Below, one piece after another: positions 1 to 8,429 of a DNA stretch of 64,000 nucleotides. The position numbers were made by a program, and so were the translations under genes. Source of the stretch: Bacteroidia bacterium (GTDB taxonomy: Bacteria > Bacteroidota > Bacteroidia > J057 > JADKCL01). Every line of letters starts with the position of its first letter. Position 1 is the first letter of the stretch. The DNA lies in contig JACJYV010000003.1 of assembly GCA_020635905.1 (NCBI GenBank), positions 496,001-560,000 of the forward strand, written 5' to 3'. The notes beneath the pieces were generated by a model. The model saw only the letters and a list, made by a program, of their open reading frames with translations, was not told where the DNA came from and ran no database searches.

Positions 1-104
1 GATTAAGAATGGATTTTTGCCCTTGAATGGGTAAGATCAGGTGGAATTATCAATTTTCTTTGGGGAAAAAACCATTAATTTTAAGCCAACAAACCCTTTT
101 TCCC

Positions 105-1235
105 ATGAAAAGATCCGTTTTCCTACTGCTTCTTTTGCTTCCTTTTCTCGCTCACTCTCAGGTGATTCACAGCCTTCAACTGGAAGTGGGCGGCCCAACC
201 ATGGTGGGAGATATCCGTTATGAGGCCCAGTTTGTGGTAAAACCCTCCTATAGAATTGGGGCAAGTGCGGGATTTGGATTGTTTTCATTCTTCACCACTC
301 CAGATGAGTTATTTCCCCCACCCCTGGTCGGGGCCACTTTCCTGGCGGGCAGAAACCGCCATTTCATAGAAATGGGTGCAACCGCGGGCATCATCCTCTA
401 CCCTTCCGCAGATCAGCATGCTCCTGACTGGTTCCTCAGTCCCAACCTGGGATACAGATATGTTTCTCCCTCTCAACGGATTTTCCTGAGGGCCGGATTA
501 TCCCCTATTTCCATTCATCCCTATCCTGTTACTTTACCCATGGGCTACCTGGGCGCAGGGTACACCTTTGGCAAAAAGGACCATCTTCCAGGAGAATTTC
601 CTGCCCAGAAGATCGATCAGGGGAACAGAATTGGGATTGGAGTGGGATTGAATTTTGCTTCAGGAATTGGCAATAATCCTTTCCAGAACTATGAAGAATA
701 TAACACAGAGGTTTATTCCATCAAGCGCAAGCTTTTTCCAGGTCCTTCAGTCAGAGTGAATTACACCCGCATGCTCAACCCCCATTTGGGCATTAAAACC
801 ACGCTGCTGGCTCAGGAAAGCTATGAAACGGCTGAAGTAAATTACAAAATCGGGAGTAATGCAATCTCTCCTCACGTTCCACCTCCCTACGAAACCACCA
901 GCATCCTGGGTCGCCAAACGGTAACTGCGCAACTGTTGGTTGGCCCTGAAATCTCCTTTGGGAATCAAATTCAGGCCTATATCGTACCCTCAGTTGGCTT
1001 TGCCATGGTCAATTCCACCCGCACCAAAGAAGGTTCCGTTTTCGACGAAAGGTCTGATACCCAGGCAGATTACGCTTTTTCACTCGAACTTGGGGGAAAA
1101 TTGAAGGCGGGGCCAGGTTGTATTGTCCTTTCCGGGGAGGGTTATTCGGGAATTGGGCGTGATACGGGATATAATAATTACAGCCTGGGCTTTGGCTATC
1201 TCAGGGCCTGGACGGGGTACGAATTCCATTTTTGA
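105..1235 (+). CDS. Outer-membrane beta-barrel-like secreted protein
   Basis: A 376-residue protein with a clear Sec signal peptide: MKRS, a leucine-rich core, then a likely cut after AHSQ near residue 19. The mature part alternates short beta-prone stretches with glycines and aromatics and ends in Phe (YEFHF), as outer-membrane barrels do. The frame is open upstream to position 27, but the start at 105 is preferred because it puts the signal peptide at the N-terminus. Two similar halves, each with GYRY- or GVGL-like strands, suggest one barrel of 12 or more strands. No enzyme motif is visible and the ligand is unknown. It is a single gene followed by about 250 nt of non-coding DNA. Confidence 0.8.
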   Translation: MKRSVFLLLLLLPFLAHSQVIHSLQLEVGGPTMVGDIRYEAQFVVKPSYRIGASAGFGLFSFFTTPDELFPPPLVGATFLAGRNRHFIEMGATAGIILYPSADQHAPDWFLSPNLGYRYVSPSQRIFLRAGLSPISIHPYPVTLPMGYLGAGYTFGKKDHLPGEFPAQKIDQGNRIGIGVGLNFASGIGNNPFQNYEEYNTEVYSIKRKLFPGPSVRVNYTRMLNPHLGIKTTLLAQESYETAEVNYKIGSNAISPHVPPPYETTSILGRQTVTAQLLVGPEISFGNQIQAYIVPSVGFAMVNSTRTKEGSVFDERSDTQADYAFSLELGGKLKAGPGCIVLSGEGYSGIGRDTGYNNYSLGFGYLRAWTGYEFHF

Positions 1236-1483
1236 TCAAAACCTGTTCGTAAAATCCATCTTTAGCTAAATTTTTGTTCAATTCTGGCAAAAATCAGATG
1301 GTTTTTATGCAGAAAAAAATGTCACGGGATTTATACTATTTGTGGCAGAATTATCATTTCCCAAAACCTGCGTAACCCTGGAATCAAATTTGGCAACCAG
1401 ATTAATACTTTTCCCGGAGTTTGGAAGGTAACTTAAGGTAATTGCAAACCTGTACGGACTGAATTGAAAAAAATGGAGAATTT

Positions 1484-2071
1484 ATGTCCGGCTTACTGAA
1501 TGTCCATCATGTCTTGCAAGCCTCCCAGGCCATATCTGCGGAGACCAGTCTGGGTGGGCTTCTGAAAAAATCGCTGGAAATCAGCATAGAGCATGGCGGG
1601 GCTCAGGTTGGATGTATCCTCATTCACCAGGGCGACCGCATTTTGTTGGGGTCCTGTTGCCACCAGAAAGGCAAAACTGAGGTTCCCCCTGAACCTGTAC
1701 CTGTAAGCGGACCTGCCCACATCCCACAAAGTCTGATCAATTATGTGGCCCGCGAACGGGATTATGTGGTGTTGAATGATGTGCAGGCCCACAATCCGTT
1801 TCGCTCAGACCCGTATTTCAAACGAAACGCGCCAACGTCGCTCATGTGCCTGCCCATGGTTTCTGCACTGAGGTTGGTTGGGGTAATTTATCTGGAGAAA
1901 AAATACCGTCCCGGGCCCTTTTCCTGCAGCCAGGTCGGGATGATGAAGATGCTGAGCAGTCAGATTGGAGTTTCTATTCTGAATGCCCTGCTGATGAAGG
2001 AATTTGGGATTGCAGAGCCTCAGGCTGAAAGCAGCCCCGATTTTCCAGCCCAAATGAGCCTCAACTGGTGA
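1484..2071 (+). CDS. Stand-alone GAF-domain protein
   Basis: This 195-residue protein is nearly all one GAF sensory domain. Residues 20-60 give the first helix and strand (GGAQVGCILIHQ), followed by the SLINYVARERDYVVLND segment, then LMCLPM, LVGVIYLEKK and the closing SSQIGVSILNALL helix. The same arrangement is found in the GAF domains of large cyanobacterial and myxobacterial-type signalling kinases, where it is joined to kinase or histidine-kinase modules. Here no output domain follows; the protein ends in an acidic, proline-containing tail. It may bind a small ligand and signal through a partner, or be a relic of a larger kinase. A GGAG ribosome site lies 6 nt before the ATG. Upstream bases 1236-1483 hold no supported gene. 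Confidence 0.85.
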   Translation: MSGLLNVHHVLQASQAISAETSLGGLLKKSLEISIEHGGAQVGCILIHQGDRILLGSCCHQKGKTEVPPEPVPVSGPAHIPQSLINYVARERDYVVLNDVQAHNPFRSDPYFKRNAPTSLMCLPMVSALRLVGVIYLEKKYRPGPFSCSQVGMMKMLSSQIGVSILNALLMKEFGIAEPQAESSPDFPAQMSLNW

Positions 2072-2083
2072 TTTTCGGAAAAA

Positions 2084-3841
2084 TTACCCCAAAACCCGCA
2101 CCAAACGACCAGGTTTTGCCCCGGTCAGACGGCCATTTTCCAAAATGACTTCACCACTTACGATGGTAGCCAGGTATCCTTCGGCCTGTTGCATGAGACG
2201 TTTTCCGCCCGCAGGAAGGTCCTGAATCAGGCGGGGAGGTTGCAGACGCAGGTGCTCAAAATCTATCACATTGAGATCAGCTTTTTTGCCAACTTCCAGC
2301 GTGCCGCGGTCATGTAAGCCAATGAATTTTGCCGTATCCCAGGTTTGTTTTTTCACCACCTGTTCGAGGGAAAAATTGCCCCGTTTACGGTCTCTGGCCC
2401 AATGTGTAAGCATAAAAGTGGGGAAACTGGCATCGCAAATGGTGCCCACGTGCGCTCCCCCGTCGCTGAGACCGGGCAGGGAAAGCGGGTGGCTCAACAT
2501 GGTGTACAGGTTGTCGAGATTGCCGTCTATGTAGTTGTAAAGGGGGAAATAAATCAGGGCTTTGCCCTCATTTTCCAGCAGCGCATCATACAATCCACTG
2601 AGTACGGTTTCTCCCCTTTCCAGTGCTTTACGCCCGATACTTCCTGCCATGGATGGCTCATAATCAGGTGTTTCACCCAAAGTAAACATGCGCATGCCCC
2701 ACATTTGAATCTGGGAGAGGAGCAAGTCTGCCAGGGGAGGAATAGAACTCCCATCCCCGGCCACAGGTTCGCTTTTCTCGGTCAGCAATTGGGCTTTGAA
2801 AGCAGGATCAGACATGCGTTTTACCCGCTCTTCCAATGGAAGCTGGCTGATGGCTTTGTAGCTTGGAAAGCCCATAAACGGATGAAAAGTCGTTTCCAGG
2901 CCCAGCAGAATGCCAATGGCACGGGCGCCCACCTGCAATTGCAGAGGAATGCCTGCCTGGTTGGCTGCTTCTGCCCGGCGAATGATCCATTTCCACTGAT
3001 TGGGAGACTGGTCGCGCTGCATAAGGCTGAGGGACAGGGGTTTACCAGAAGCCCGGCCCATGCTTTCGATCAGGTCAAATTCGCGGTCAAATTCCGCATC
3101 TCCTTCTGGCATATCAAAATCGCTGACCACCTGCAGCACTCCGTGCTGAAATTGTCTGAAAGCGCCAGCCAGGCCGGTCAGTTCCTCCACTTTGGCTTCA
3201 GCCGCAGGGGTATGCTCACCCGCCGCCGTACGGTGATTGTCTGTACGGCCCGTCGAAAATCCTACTGCACCTGCCTTCAAGCCTTCAGCCAGCAGTTTTT
3301 GCATCCTGGCAATGTCTTCTGAAGTGGCGGGCTGGTTGTGCACAGCGCGGTCGCCCATCACATAGACCCGCAGGGGATCGTGGGTCATCTGGGCACAAAA
3401 ATCAATGGTGTGGGGCATGGCATCCAGGGCCTCCATGTATTCGGGAAAAGTTTCCCAGTTCCAGGTCAGGCCCTCAGCGAGGGCCGAACCCGGGATATCC
3501 TCAACCCCTTCCATCAATTCGATCAGTTTTTCACGATCCTGAGGGCGACAAGGGGCAAATCCCACTCCACAAGAGCCCATGACAGCCGTCGTAACGCCGT
3601 GAATAGAGGAAGGCGCCAGGTCTTCATCCCAGGAAACCTGTCCGTCGTAATGGGTGTGGATATCCACAAAACCCGGGGTCACAATGGCGCCTGCAGCGTC
3701 AATTTCGCGACTGGCTTCGCTGCCGTTCAGTGCGCCAATTCCTGCAATTTTCCCGTCCTTGATGGCAATATCAGCCTGAAAACGGTCTTTTCCTGTTCCG
3801 TCAACCACCACACCTCCCCGGATAATCAAATCGTATTTCAT
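2084..3841 (-). CDS. N-acyl-D-amino-acid deacylase-like amidohydrolase
   Basis: A 585-residue metal-dependent hydrolase of the D-aminoacylase branch of the amidohydrolase superfamily. These enzymes remove the acyl group from N-acyl-D-amino acids or related amides. The N-terminal small beta domain (MKYDLIIRGG) leads into the metal-binding D-I-H-T-H-Y-D motif at residues 60-66 and a GVTTAVMGSCGVGFAPC loop. The C-terminal SDGGAHVG and GTLEVGKKADLNVID segments are typical of the family. The frame is open upstream to 3970, but the start at 3841 gives the normal family N-terminus. The exact substrate cannot be told from sequence. It is divergent from the methyltransferase gene starting at 3982. Confidence 0.92.
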   Translation of the reverse strand: MKYDLIIRGGVVVDGTGKDRFQADIAIKDGKIAGIGALNGSEASREIDAAGAIVTPGFVDIHTHYDGQVSWDEDLAPSSIHGVTTAVMGSCGVGFAPCRPQDREKLIELMEGVEDIPGSALAEGLTWNWETFPEYMEALDAMPHTIDFCAQMTHDPLRVYVMGDRAVHNQPATSEDIARMQKLLAEGLKAGAVGFSTGRTDNHRTAAGEHTPAAEAKVEELTGLAGAFRQFQHGVLQVVSDFDMPEGDAEFDREFDLIESMGRASGKPLSLSLMQRDQSPNQWKWIIRRAEAANQAGIPLQLQVGARAIGILLGLETTFHPFMGFPSYKAISQLPLEERVKRMSDPAFKAQLLTEKSEPVAGDGSSIPPLADLLLSQIQMWGMRMFTLGETPDYEPSMAGSIGRKALERGETVLSGLYDALLENEGKALIYFPLYNYIDGNLDNLYTMLSHPLSLPGLSDGGAHVGTICDASFPTFMLTHWARDRKRGNFSLEQVVKKQTWDTAKFIGLHDRGTLEVGKKADLNVIDFEHLRLQPPRLIQDLPAGGKRLMQQAEGYLATIVSGEVILENGRLTGAKPGRLVRVLG

Positions 3842-3932
3842 TTGTAAAACCTTTATTAATAAGCTAAAATGCAGGAAACTGCCTTTGAATTGCCGGGCAG
3901 AAATCAGCATCACCTGTAAAATTAGGCCTGTT

Positions 3933-3962
3933 TTTGCCTGAATGCAAGGATTTTGTAAATTG
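3933..3962 (+). promoter_or_regulatory. Putative promoter of the methyltransferase gene
   Basis: TTTG at 3933-3936 and TAAATTG at 3956-3962 are 19 nt apart, matching the Bacteroidota -33/-7 layout (TTTG ... TAnnTTTG). The GTG start at 3982 lies 19 nt beyond the -7 box. Confidence 0.45.
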
Positions 3963-3981
3963 AAATACAACCCAAATCGCC

Positions 3982-5610
3982 GTGCTTTCCCCCGAACAAA
4001 AAAAGAATTTAAGAAGTGATTTGTTTCGCCACCTCGATGGAATTGGCGTGGCTCCCACTGCCTATGCCCTTCACCAGCAAGGGGTTACAGATTTTTTATT
4101 GGAACAAAAACAGGTGGATCTGGGAAGTCTGGCAACCCGCTTCAAAGCCAATGAGGGCTATCTGAATGTGGCTTTGCGCATTCTTTGCTCTCAGGGGTGG
4201 CTCACGCAGTCTGTTGACAATGAAGGAAATACGGTCACATTTTCCACCCATGCGCTGAGTACTTTTGCCTTCAGTCACTTTCATTTGTATCAGGATGTGG
4301 TGGATTTGCTTAAATATTCTGAACAGTTCCACCCCCGTAAATTTGAGGTCCAACCTTTTCTCAAACTGGAACGCATTGTAAACAGGTACCGCGAAAATTA
4401 CAGATTGAATTTCTCGGAAAATCCAACTGAAAAAGCCATTCAGCAGCAGATTCTGAAACACATTGAGGGCATCATGGTCGGTCCCAGCACCGTTCACCTG
4501 GGCATGAACGGCATGTTTCATAAATATTTTATGCAGGCCAGTTTCAAGCCAGAAGAGTTTCACAACGATGCGGAAAATTTTGGCAAATTGCTGGATATGT
4601 TTACCCATCTGGGTTGGTTCAAAAAGCGAAATTCCACTTATCAATTCACAGAAACGGGCCTCTTTTTTGCAAAACGGGCTACGGCGTATGGTGTCACAGT
4701 AAGCTACATTCCCACTTTTCGGGCTTTGGGAGAATTGATTTTTGGGGATGCTGAATTTTTACGCAAACAGCAAACGGGTGCTGGTGAAGTCCACGTGGAC
4801 CGGGCCATGAACGTATGGGGTAGCGGGGGCGCCCACTCAGGCTATTTCAAGGTGGTGGACGAAATGATCCTTCAGATTTTCAATCGTCCCATTTCTGAGC
4901 AGCCCAGGGGCATTCTGGACATGGGTTGCGGCAATGGAGCCTTTTTGCAACACCTGTTTGAAGTGATTGAGAGCAGAACTTTAAGGGGGAAAATGCTCGA
5001 AGAGCATCCTCTGCTGCTGATTGGGGCAGATTATAACCAGGAGGCCCTCAAAATTACGCGGGCCAATCTCATTCAGGCAGATATCTGGGCCAAGGTGGTC
5101 TGGGGTGACATTGGAAATCCTGCTTTGCTGGCTGAGAATCTGAGGGAAGATTACGACATTGACCTGCGCGAATTGCTGAATGTGAGGACTTTTCTGGATC
5201 ACAACCGCATCTGGCAGGAACCTGAAACCGTGAATTCAGACCAGCTCAGTGCTTCAGAAGGAGCCTTTGCCAGCCGCGGAAAAAGACTTTCAAATAATCG
5301 GGTGGAGGCCTCTTTGGTGGAACATTTTCAAAAATGGAAGCCTTTTGTGGACAAATTTGGCCTGTTGCTGATTGAGTTGCACACAGTGAAGCCCGGGTTG
5401 GTGGCTCAAAATCTGGGAAAAACTGCGGTTACCGCCTATGATGCCACCCATGGTTTTTCAGATCAGTACATTGTGGAATTGAGCGTTTTTCTGCAGGCGC
5501 TGCAAAACGCAGGATTATATCCCGATCCGGCCATGCACCGTAAATTTCCAGATTCAGAACTGGCTTCTGTATCCATTAACCTTTTCAGAGGGGAAAAGGG
5601 AATTAGCTAA
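3982..5610 (+). CDS. AprA-like class I SAM-dependent methyltransferase
   Basis: A 542-residue protein with a winged-helix-like N-terminal part (residues 10-110, FLLEQKQVDLGSLATRF and LRILCSQGWL) repeated at about 165-250. A Rossmann methyltransferase core follows, with the SAM-binding motif I DMGCGNGAF at residues 313-321 and an acidic LIGADYN strand after it. Two tandem helix-rich modules before the methyltransferase resemble the AprA-related methyltransferases known from polyketide loading modules, but no polyketide synthase is nearby. The start is GTG: the only upstream in-frame codons before a stop at 3961 are not start codons. The methyl acceptor is unknown. Confidence 0.85.
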   Translation: MLSPEQKKNLRSDLFRHLDGIGVAPTAYALHQQGVTDFLLEQKQVDLGSLATRFKANEGYLNVALRILCSQGWLTQSVDNEGNTVTFSTHALSTFAFSHFHLYQDVVDLLKYSEQFHPRKFEVQPFLKLERIVNRYRENYRLNFSENPTEKAIQQQILKHIEGIMVGPSTVHLGMNGMFHKYFMQASFKPEEFHNDAENFGKLLDMFTHLGWFKKRNSTYQFTETGLFFAKRATAYGVTVSYIPTFRALGELIFGDAEFLRKQQTGAGEVHVDRAMNVWGSGGAHSGYFKVVDEMILQIFNRPISEQPRGILDMGCGNGAFLQHLFEVIESRTLRGKMLEEHPLLLIGADYNQEALKITRANLIQADIWAKVVWGDIGNPALLAENLREDYDIDLRELLNVRTFLDHNRIWQEPETVNSDQLSASEGAFASRGKRLSNNRVEASLVEHFQKWKPFVDKFGLLLIELHTVKPGLVAQNLGKTAVTAYDATHGFSDQYIVELSVFLQALQNAGLYPDPAMHRKFPDSELASVSINLFRGEKGIS

Positions 5611-5615
5611 TTTTC

Positions 5616-6269
5616 TTAAAACCCGAACTGGATACCCAGCTTGGCGCCCACATAATAGGACCCATTGAGATTGCTGGCGCCCTTGCCTGCAAGGGCCAAA
5701 GGATCGGCCTTGCCAATAATCCCCCACAGAATATTGAATTTGCGCTGCACGGTAATCGCATTTTCAAATCCCGCCCGCACAAAAAGCTGGTGATACATCA
5801 GTTCGTCTTTGGTAATGGTAGAATCGTTGGTTTCCTTCACATTATTCATCATCACCCCCGCACCCAGAATGAAAAAAGCCTGGCTTTCGTCCTGCATCGA
5901 GGTGTAAAAACGCATGCGCATTTCCACGGGGATTTCGAACAGGAGGGTTTTGTAAGTATTAATTTTACCTGTGGTCTGTTCGCGGTCGATGGTACGGTTG
6001 ACGGTGGACAATTCGGCCCCGGCCTGCAGGTGAAAACCCGGGCTCAGAATGGCCCCGATTTGCAGTCCGCTGGTTACGCCAAACCTGTATTCAGGTGCTT
6101 CTTCCGCAAAATAATGGCCATGAGGCATGCCATACAGAGACAAAAAGGCCACCGCAGGCTGGCCTGTGCCCATCACGGAGGGGCATTGAGCCTGGCTTGT
6201 AAGGGGAAGGAGAGCAGCTGTTAACAGAAACAGCATGAGGGAGATGCGCGACAGTTGAATTAGTTTCAT
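5616..6269 (-). CDS. PorT-like outer-membrane beta-barrel protein
   Basis: A 217-residue secreted protein with a signal peptide (MKLIQLSRISLMLFLLTAALL, cut after SQA). An eight-strand barrel pattern follows: FGVTSGLQIGAIL, FHLQAGAELS, LLFEIPVEMRMRF, FFILGAGVMM, LFVRAGFENAI and a final YYVGAKLGIQFGF ending in Phe. The GLQIGAIL and IPVEMRM strands recall the PorT/OmpW-like family common in Bacteroidota. The role is probably envelope structure or small-molecule passage; nothing specific can be assigned. It converges on the methyltransferase, with only 5 nt between the two stop codons. TATCTTGA lies 3 nt before the ATG on the coding strand. Confidence 0.82.
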   Translation of the reverse strand: MKLIQLSRISLMLFLLTAALLPLTSQAQCPSVMGTGQPAVAFLSLYGMPHGHYFAEEAPEYRFGVTSGLQIGAILSPGFHLQAGAELSTVNRTIDREQTTGKINTYKTLLFEIPVEMRMRFYTSMQDESQAFFILGAGVMMNNVKETNDSTITKDELMYHQLFVRAGFENAITVQRKFNILWGIIGKADPLALAGKGASNLNGSYYVGAKLGIQFGF

Positions 6270-6402
6270 GTTTCAAGATAAAAAATTTCCCGCAACCCGA
6301 CTCCCGCAAAAAAATGAATTTCTTAACAGCAGATCTTAATTTTCTGCTTATGGAATTTCCTGCAAAGTTTTGCGTTTGAAAAATAACTGAGGATATTTAA
6401 GC

Positions 6403-6711
6403 ATGGATTTAAAAGCGATCGTTCGGCAGCAGGATTTGGGATATTTTTCCCTTCTGGTGGTGGTGGCAGTGCTTTGCACCCATTTCCTTTTCTTCATTGA
6501 CGAGGGTTGGTACGACTTTCGCTGGATGAACCAGACCGGAAACTGGGTGGCTTTTTTTATCTATGCGGGCGGCCTTTTTCTGGGTGAAATGGCAGTGAAT
6601 ACCCTCATTCCAAAATCATATGTTAATCCCATGCGACTGGTGGTGGTCACCTTGCTTGGACTTCCCCTGGGCCTGACCTTGCTACTGGGGCTGTTTTTTG
6701 GGATGCAATGA
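6403..6711 (+). CDS. Small three-helix membrane protein, unknown
   Basis: A 102-residue protein with three hydrophobic segments, at about residues 14-33 (FSLLVVVAVLCTHFLFFI), 47-67 (WVAFFIYAGGLFLGEMAV) and 78-100 (LVVVTLLGLPLGLTLLLGLFF). No charged catalytic motif or known family is recognised. It sits 78 nt before msrB on the same strand and may share its transcript. The reading frame is well formed and its base use matches the neighbours, so it is probably real. Confidence 0.72.
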   Translation: MDLKAIVRQQDLGYFSLLVVVAVLCTHFLFFIDEGWYDFRWMNQTGNWVAFFIYAGGLFLGEMAVNTLIPKSYVNPMRLVVVTLLGLPLGLTLLLGLFFGMQ

Positions 6712-6788
6712 ACCATTTACAAACTATTTTCACTCTGGCGGGTTATCCTGAGCAAAACTGATTTCTAACCCGATCAATCTATTTCCCC

Positions 6789-7229
6789 ATGCTGAAATGG
6801 TCTGATATCTTAAGATTTTCCCAAAAGGGAAATCCTGTTCCCGACAGAAAAGTCAGCAAAAGCGAAGCTGAGTGGAAAGCCCAACTGACGGCTGAAGAAT
6901 ATCGGGTAACCCGCCAAAAAGGCACTGAAAGGGCCTTTAGTTCAGAAATGTGCAGCCTGTTTGAACCCGGACTTTATGGGTGCGTCTGTTGTGGAAATCT
7001 CCTGTTTGATGCCACCCAAAAATTCGAATCTGGTACTGGCTGGCCTTCATTTACCCAACCCATTCAGGAAAATGCCATTGCTTACCATGCTGACCGTTCC
7101 TGGGGCATGATTCGGGTTGAAACGGTCTGCAACGTCTGCGAAGCCCATTTGGGCCACGTTTTCCCCGACGGACCCGCGCCGGGTGGATTGCGCTTTTGTA
7201 TGAATGCAGTGGCTCTGAAAAAGGTTTGA
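6789..7229 (+). CDS. msrB: Peptide-methionine (R)-S-oxide reductase
   Basis: MsrB reduces the R form of methionine sulfoxide in damaged proteins, using thioredoxin. The 146-residue protein is the usual length for a cytosolic single-domain MsrB. Zinc-binding CxxC pairs lie at C65/C68 (CVCC) and C114/C117 (CNVC). The FESGTGWPSF segment (79-88), GHVFPDGPAPGG and the catalytic cysteine C137 in RFCMN are all intact. There is no signal peptide. A separate msrA gene, encoding a lipoprotein form, is found at 38404-39063, so the two enzymes act in different compartments. Confidence 0.97.
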   Translation: MLKWSDILRFSQKGNPVPDRKVSKSEAEWKAQLTAEEYRVTRQKGTERAFSSEMCSLFEPGLYGCVCCGNLLFDATQKFESGTGWPSFTQPIQENAIAYHADRSWGMIRVETVCNVCEAHLGHVFPDGPAPGGLRFCMNAVALKKV

Positions 7230-7271
7230 AAGCCTGATTTTCGGGAAAATTCACCTCAAAACTCCCAGATT

Positions 7272-8417
7272 TTACATCACTTTGTGCAGCCAGCGTTTGA
7301 AAAAACGGTTGCGGGCAGCAGTACCCAGGAGAAAATTGATCAGCCAGATGCGGCCACCCAGCAGGCGCTGAAACAGGTGGCTGGTGCGAAAGGTTTTCCA
7401 GAGTTTCTCATAGACTTTTTGGTCGTATTGCTGGAAGAATTCGGCTGAAAAATCCTGCTTTTCAAAGGCTTCCACCACCCTTTCCGCGGCCAGCCGCGCA
7501 CTGATCATGGCATTTCCAATGCCCTCCCCCGTGAAGGGATCAATCAAACCTGCGGCATCGCCAACCAGCAGAAAACGATTTCCTGAAATCGTTCGTTTTT
7601 TGGAGCCCAGGGGCAAGCCAAAGCCAGTGATTTTTCCCACCAGTTCTGCTTTGATAAATCGCTCTTTCAGCGAAGGAAATTCTTCTAAAATGGCTTCAAT
7701 GCTCTGCTTCAGGTTGATTTTTCGCTCAGAAATGGTGCGGGTAAGCATGCCAAAGCCCACATTGGCCAGGCCGTTTTCCAGGGGAAAAATCCAGAAATAG
7801 CCAGGCAAATAACCTTTGAGAAAATACACTTCCAGGGTGTTTTCCTTCGGAAAAGTCACACCTTGATAATAGGCCCGCACGGCCCCGCAATGGTGATCTG
7901 GATCCACCTGAAGGCCAGCCAATTGGCGGGCTGCCACGGAATTGGCTCCGTCGCAGGCGATTAATACCCTGCCTGAGAAGGTACCCTGAGAAGTTTCCAA
8001 AACAATCCCCTCTCCTGCCTGGTGGGCGTCTTTGATGGTCACATTTTGAAAGATTTCAGCCTTGGATTCTTCCTTTGCCAGATCAAATAAAAACTGGTCA
8101 AAATCCACCCGGGTAGCGGTAAATCCGCCTTTGGAGAAGGTAACGTCAATGTGGTTCAGGTTGGGACTGACCAGGCGGCAGCCGTGGATGTGGGTTTTGT
8201 GGGCAAAAGCCAGAAAACGGGCTTCGTAAGCAGGATCGAGGGCCCGCAGGGCCTCGGGAATGCGCCCGCCAATGGCATCGCCGCAGACTTTGTCGCGGGG
8301 AAAAGCTGCCTTGTCGAACAGCGCGACCCGCAGTCCAGAATGCCGCAGCGCCAGTGCGGCCGCGGTTCCTGCAGGCCCTGCGCCTGCAATGAGGACATCA
8401 TATTCGCGGGCATTCAT
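7272..8417 (-). CDS. Geranylgeranyl reductase family FAD-dependent oxidoreductase
   Basis: A 381-residue flavoprotein. The N-terminal dinucleotide fold has GAGPAGTAAALALR at about 11-24, ending in an acidic residue (FDK), followed by PRDKVCGDAIGG, the loop typical of ChlP/geranylgeranyl reductases. The second FAD motif, LLVGDAAGLIDPFTGEGIGNA, lies at about 285-305. Family members reduce double bonds in prenyl chains of quinones, chlorophyll or lipids; the substrate here cannot be fixed. A polyprenyl synthase is encoded elsewhere in the window (59140-60114). TAAATTC lies 5 nt before the ATG, implying a very short leader. Confidence 0.9.
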   Translation of the reverse strand: MNAREYDVLIAGAGPAGTAAALALRHSGLRVALFDKAAFPRDKVCGDAIGGRIPEALRALDPAYEARFLAFAHKTHIHGCRLVSPNLNHIDVTFSKGGFTATRVDFDQFLFDLAKEESKAEIFQNVTIKDAHQAGEGIVLETSQGTFSGRVLIACDGANSVAARQLAGLQVDPDHHCGAVRAYYQGVTFPKENTLEVYFLKGYLPGYFWIFPLENGLANVGFGMLTRTISERKINLKQSIEAILEEFPSLKERFIKAELVGKITGFGLPLGSKKRTISGNRFLLVGDAAGLIDPFTGEGIGNAMISARLAAERVVEAFEKQDFSAEFFQQYDQKVYEKLWKTFRTSHLFQRLLGGRIWLINFLLGTAARNRFFKRWLHKVM

Positions 8418-8422
8418 GCCGC

Positions 8423-8429
8423 GAATTTA
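8423..8429 (-). promoter_or_regulatory. Putative -7 element of the flavoprotein gene
   Basis: TAAATTC on the minus strand, 5 nt before the ATG at 8417. It is one of a recurring set of TA-rich boxes directly before start codons in this window. Confidence 0.35.

Noticed and set aside
1308..1376. A 22-codon frame upstream of the GAF gene
   Set aside because: Too short, without hydrophobic or structural character or a clear ribosome site.
2345..3322. A 325-codon open frame on the plus strand
   Set aside because: It lies entirely inside the D-aminoacylase gene on the other strand, its product has no domain signature, and the true gene has all family motifs.
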